Assembly: GCA_904066235.2 (NCBI GenBank)
Contig: CAJFCV020000003.1
Location: forward strand, 9,424,001 to 9,488,000
Length of the DNA stretch: 64,000 nt
Direction: 5' to 3'
DNA from: Bursaphelenchus xylophilus
Lineage: Eukaryota > Nematoda > Chromadorea > Rhabditida > Aphelenchoididae
In this document: piece after piece, positions 60,696 to 64,000 of the stretch
Position numbering within the stretch: position 1 is the stretch's first letter
How the letters are laid out: the number at the start of each line of letters is the position of its first letter
Notes under the pieces: model-generated
Database searches by the model: none
Seen by the model: only the letters and a program-made list of their open reading frames with translations
What the model was told of the DNA's origin: nothing
Position numbers and translations under genes: made by a program

Positions 60696-63600
60696 TCAAA
60701 ACTTCCAAGCCGGTCTGTCTTTGGAGTACTTCTTTCTGACCGAACTGCGATCCGAATCCAGGTATCTGAAAAAATACATCAGGTTGTGCATTTTATTGCG
60801 AAATTGTCATAAAATTTCCCACGCAAAAAACTTTTTAACCCAAAATTTGCACAGTGCATCCGCATTTTTTTGATTATTTTGGGTTTCTACGGTGTTGAGG
60901 GTGAGCGTTATTGATATTGATCTGTTAGATCCTCTCTAGCGAAAGATCTTTACTCACCTGGAAGATCCCAACGACGAAGCCGAATTCAAGGTGAAATCTC
61001 TGGCCTTGGAAGGGGTGCGCTCTCTCAGACGGCTCAATAAACTTGGAGATCTTGACCTGTCCGTGTTTGAGGAGGTGCTACTGAAATTTGAAACGTGACT
61101 CAACAGAAATATACTCTACTTCAAAATCATAGTATTTTGGACTAACAAGGGAAGCTCTCAAACTGTGGCGTTTTAATTTTAATGAAGCGGAAAAACGAGC
61201 ACTTACTCTTGACTTTTCAATCCTCGATTTCGATCCGAAAGTTGATGAAGCAATGTGCTGAACCTACTCTGTGCTTTCTGATATATCCCCGAAGAGGTGC
61301 TCTAAACAAGTTACAAAAATATTTTAGGATAAAGCCTAAACGTACAGGCTCATTCGAACTTCTGATCATATACTTCATTTCCATCAAGTCATCCACATTG
61401 TTCACATCGCAGTTCATCATATTGCTCAACATCTCCACAATTTCTGTTTGAATTCTTTCTGTCTCGCTGACTTCCGACTCTTCAACTACCACGATATTGG
61501 TTTGTAACGCGCATTCTCGGACTTGAGGCTTTTTTCTGAAAAATAATCATAATTTTTTTGTTTAGCGATAAACCAAAGTCAAATGTACAAATTCGAAAAA
61601 TTCACTTGCCTCTCCTCCACCTCCGGCTTCTTCAACAACTCGTACTTCTCGAACAGTTCGTGGAGCTGAGCCTGACTAATATTTGCGGCATTTTTTCCGA
61701 TCTGCTCAACCAAATCATCCAAAACCTCATCGAAAGAGCCGTGTTGATACTCCAAGAGTTCTTTGAGGACCCTGTTCTTAGTCGTAGCCAATCGCAAAGC
61801 CTCTTTGTCGGCTGTAGATTCGGATCGTTGAGATCTCTCTCGTTTACTTAGAGCCAACTCATTTTCCAGTTCAATGATATGGTCTTTGTATTTCTTTTCT
61901 CGACTTTCCATCTCCATGATGTATTGCTCTTCCATTTCCATTCGAAGTTCGTTTGTTTTTCGAGTCATCTCTTCGGAGAGTTCTGGAAAAGTAGGGGTAA
62001 AATACGATTTATTATAGCAATGGAGATTCTTTTTCGCAGTGTTTGCCCCTCTCTGCTCTAAAGGAAGAACACAATTTTCTTCCGGAGAAAGCTCCACCTC
62101 GGCGGAGGGTCGACAAGTTTACGTATTTTTTAGAAGCTCAACACATAGCCAAGCATGGAGTAAGTTCATTTATGGGTAAGAGCCATGCTCGTTCCCCGCC
62201 TAGATCTTACATGAAACCTGACCAGAGCCATGGCTTAAACTTCACCGAATTGCTATAAGTTCGGTCCAAACTTTGCTCAAATCTGACAATCGACCGAGCC
62301 CGTTTGTATTCTACAGTGACGGACCTGATCCAGTGGCAAAAAACGAACCATTTTGCATCCGGGAAGCATCAGAAATGTGGCAAAATGCTTCCCTCTCCCA
62401 GTGAAAAAACCGTTTTGAAGCGCCCTGTTTCCTCACAAAAGGAGCGAGCGCGCATTTGAAATCTGATTTTTTTCACTTGGGGAGGGAAGCATTTTGCCAC
62501 ATTTTTGATACTTCCTGGATGCAAAAATGGTACTTTTTTTGCTACGGGATCAGGTTCCCTACTATACAGAGTCGGCCACTCGAAACCACCAACATTATTT
62601 CAAATATTTCTCCGTCAATAATGCATCACTTTCTATAAAATTTATATCAAATTGAAGCTGAGACATCCCATTTTTTGTCCATCAAGTATGATATGTCTAC
62701 GTTCATGGAGGCACCCATATTGGCCTTTGGCATTTTCATTCCAAATTTTGGAGCCTGAAGTCGGGTTCCTCCTACTAGTCGCGACATAAAGTCCGTAGAA
62801 ATTGCACAGTGCGTTTTCCCCCTGCGCCGCTGCGACTTTCCGTTTTTGCACTAGCGACATGCACTTTTCGGCCAGCGCACCCCGCGACATCGGCGAAAAA
62901 AATTCTACGGACTTTATGGCGCGACTAATATTTGCGTAAAATCCGGGGACCATGACATTTGCTATTTGATGACAAAATTCATAGGCATCCTAATTTTTAA
63001 TGGTGCCGAAATTCCAACGTTTCGTCAACGCTTCTTCAACAATCCCGCTTACCTTCATGTTGCTTTAGCTGCATCTCCAACTGTTTATTCTTTAATTTCT
63101 CCGCCTCCAGGTCATGAACCGCATTTTCCCACTTCGCTTTGACCAGGCTCATCTCGCTGTTCTCCAACGCCGATCTGCTCGACTGAACCGCGGAGGACTG
63201 TTCGATCAGCAAAGCGAGTTGTCGATTCTCTTCCTCCAGTTTCTGAACTTTCAAAATCGCCAAGTTTTTCTCTTCAATGATCGTTTTAACGGCCTTGTCG
63301 ATGCTTTGCAGGTTTTCAATCACCGCATCCAACTTTACATTGCGCGAAGAGCCAGAGGAAAGCTGATTGGTCAGCTCTTCCTTGAGGACGTCCACGTTCA
63401 CATCCAAGATTGTCTCGTCGCTTTCGTCCGAGCCGGGGACAAGACGCTTACGGATGTTGTCGACGCTTCTTAGCGCTTTTATTACATAGTCAAATGAGGG
63501 TGCGGGCTGAAATTATGTTTGGCCATGATTTTTTTATTTTGATAAATCGAAATTTGATGTTTTTTCTTTCACTGATGTAACTTGGAATGTTTTTAAAACT

Positions 63601-63978
63601 CGAGGCCCAAATTTTCTTCAAACTGGGCCTTTTCATACCTTCTCCTTAGCTCCATCAAGTTGAAATTTGAGCTCAGTGACTTCCTCCTCCAAATTATTCC
63701 GTTGAGATCTCAAGACGTCCAATTCTTGAAGTAATTTCTGCAAAAACAAAATAATAAAATCTAGGCGAGAACACTACCATAGAATCCGGACCAAAAGTTT
63801 GCGTCCCATCCACAAACTCTTTCAACGAGTTGTATTGCTCTTCAAGCTCATTGAATTTACTGCACAACTCCTTGCGGAGATGGTGCTCTCTCTGCTCGGC
63901 TTGCTCTCTTTCCGCACCCAATAGTTGTTCATAGTGCTCTTTGGAGGTCTCTTTCTCCTTGGTGACGGATTGCAGGAC
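60696..63978 (-). CDS. C-terminal part of a long coiled-coil protein (runs off the window)
   Basis: Eight minus-strand exons: 63978-63778, 63737-63639, 63506-63053, 61982-61610, 61535-61346, 61301-61207, 61080-60958, 60765-60696. All are phase-consistent and give 534 residues, entering at an acceptor at 63979 so upstream exons lie outside. Nearly all of it is heptad-rich (KELCSKFNELEEQYNSLKEF; KLEEENRQLALLIEQ; RMEMEEQYIMEMESREKKYK). A conserved-looking linker is FDYVIKALRSVDNIRKRL. The C-terminal 60 residues are Ser/Arg-rich (DRSRSPSLLSRLRERTPSK) and end DRPAWKF. The intron after 61610 uses a GC donor (AG/GCAAGT). The pattern suits a cytoskeletal or centrosomal scaffold or a motor tail; I cannot name it. 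The 1.07-kb intron 61983-63052 holds two MITEs. Confidence 0.78.
62314..62564. mobile_element. CAGTGGGGGACC MITE, copy 4
   Basis: Left end CAGTGACGGACCTGATCCAG after TA; the right end CAGGTTCCCTACTA is diverged. The arms TTTTTTCACTTGGGGAGGGA and CATCCGGGAAGCAT are present. It is intronic in the coiled-coil gene. Confidence 0.8.
62776..62927. mobile_element. Short MITE with TAGTCGCGACATAAAGTCCG ends
   Basis: TAGTCGCGACATAAAGTCCG and CGGACTTTATGGCGCGACTA are inverted over 152 bases. The core contains TTGCACAGTGCG and GCGCCGCTGCGAC. It lies in the same intron as MITE copy 4. Confidence 0.75.
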
Positions 63979-64000
63979 CTGAAATGTGGTACAGTAGGCA

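Overview
The window is nuclear DNA of a nematode. The evidence is short introns with strict GT-AG borders and the extended TTTCAG acceptor, several first coding exons that begin a few bases after an unpaired TTTCAG or TTCCAG (the form of a spliced-leader acceptor), closely spaced same-strand genes resembling an operon, tandem cystatins, and many small inverted-repeat transposons. I cannot name the species. No gene was checked by a database search; family names come from reading the translated exons.

Layout. 1949-11454 (+): WDR26/GID7-like CTLH and WD40 protein, with long transposon-filled 5' introns. 12766-15016 (+): V-ATPase subunit B (vha-12/VATB), five exons. 16422-20097 (-): small histidine phosphatase whose second intron holds two complete DNA-transposon-like elements. 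20437-22875: further transposons, including a hAT-like element nested inside a MITE with a perfect 8-bp target-site duplication. 24343-25287 and 26668-27111 (-): two tandem cystatin genes with a duplicated upstream block. 28367-34683 (-): a probable three-gene cluster (secreted prepropeptide, 79-aa protein, four-helix membrane protein). 32.9-41.4 kb: mostly dispersed and tandem repeats. 41970-42830 (+): coiled-coil protein of unknown role. 43.9-50.3 kb: Msx/vab-15 homeobox gene (46335-47990, +) inside a large gene-poor domain rich in TAAT-type sites. 50619-53762 (-): cysteine-rich secreted, possibly GPI-anchored protein. 54.8-58.2 kb: repeats. 58286-60308 (-): lysosomal Pro-X carboxypeptidase-like S28 peptidase with a histidine-rich tail. 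60696-63978 (-): C-terminal part of a long coiled-coil protein that runs off the right edge.

The genes do not form one pathway. They are housekeeping (V-ATPase, WDR26), secretory or lysosomal (cystatins, S28 peptidase, four-helix protein, Cys-rich protein) and developmental (Msx) genes. The exon models were built by hand: every junction listed was checked for GT-AG (one GC-AG) borders and reading phase, and coding lengths come out as multiples of three. The most unusual signals are near-perfect foldback elements inside host introns, a recurring 14-base motif in introns of the left 17 kb, an otherwise unrecognised prepropeptide at the head of a possible operon, and a palindromic GCACAGTGC word shared by unrelated repeats.
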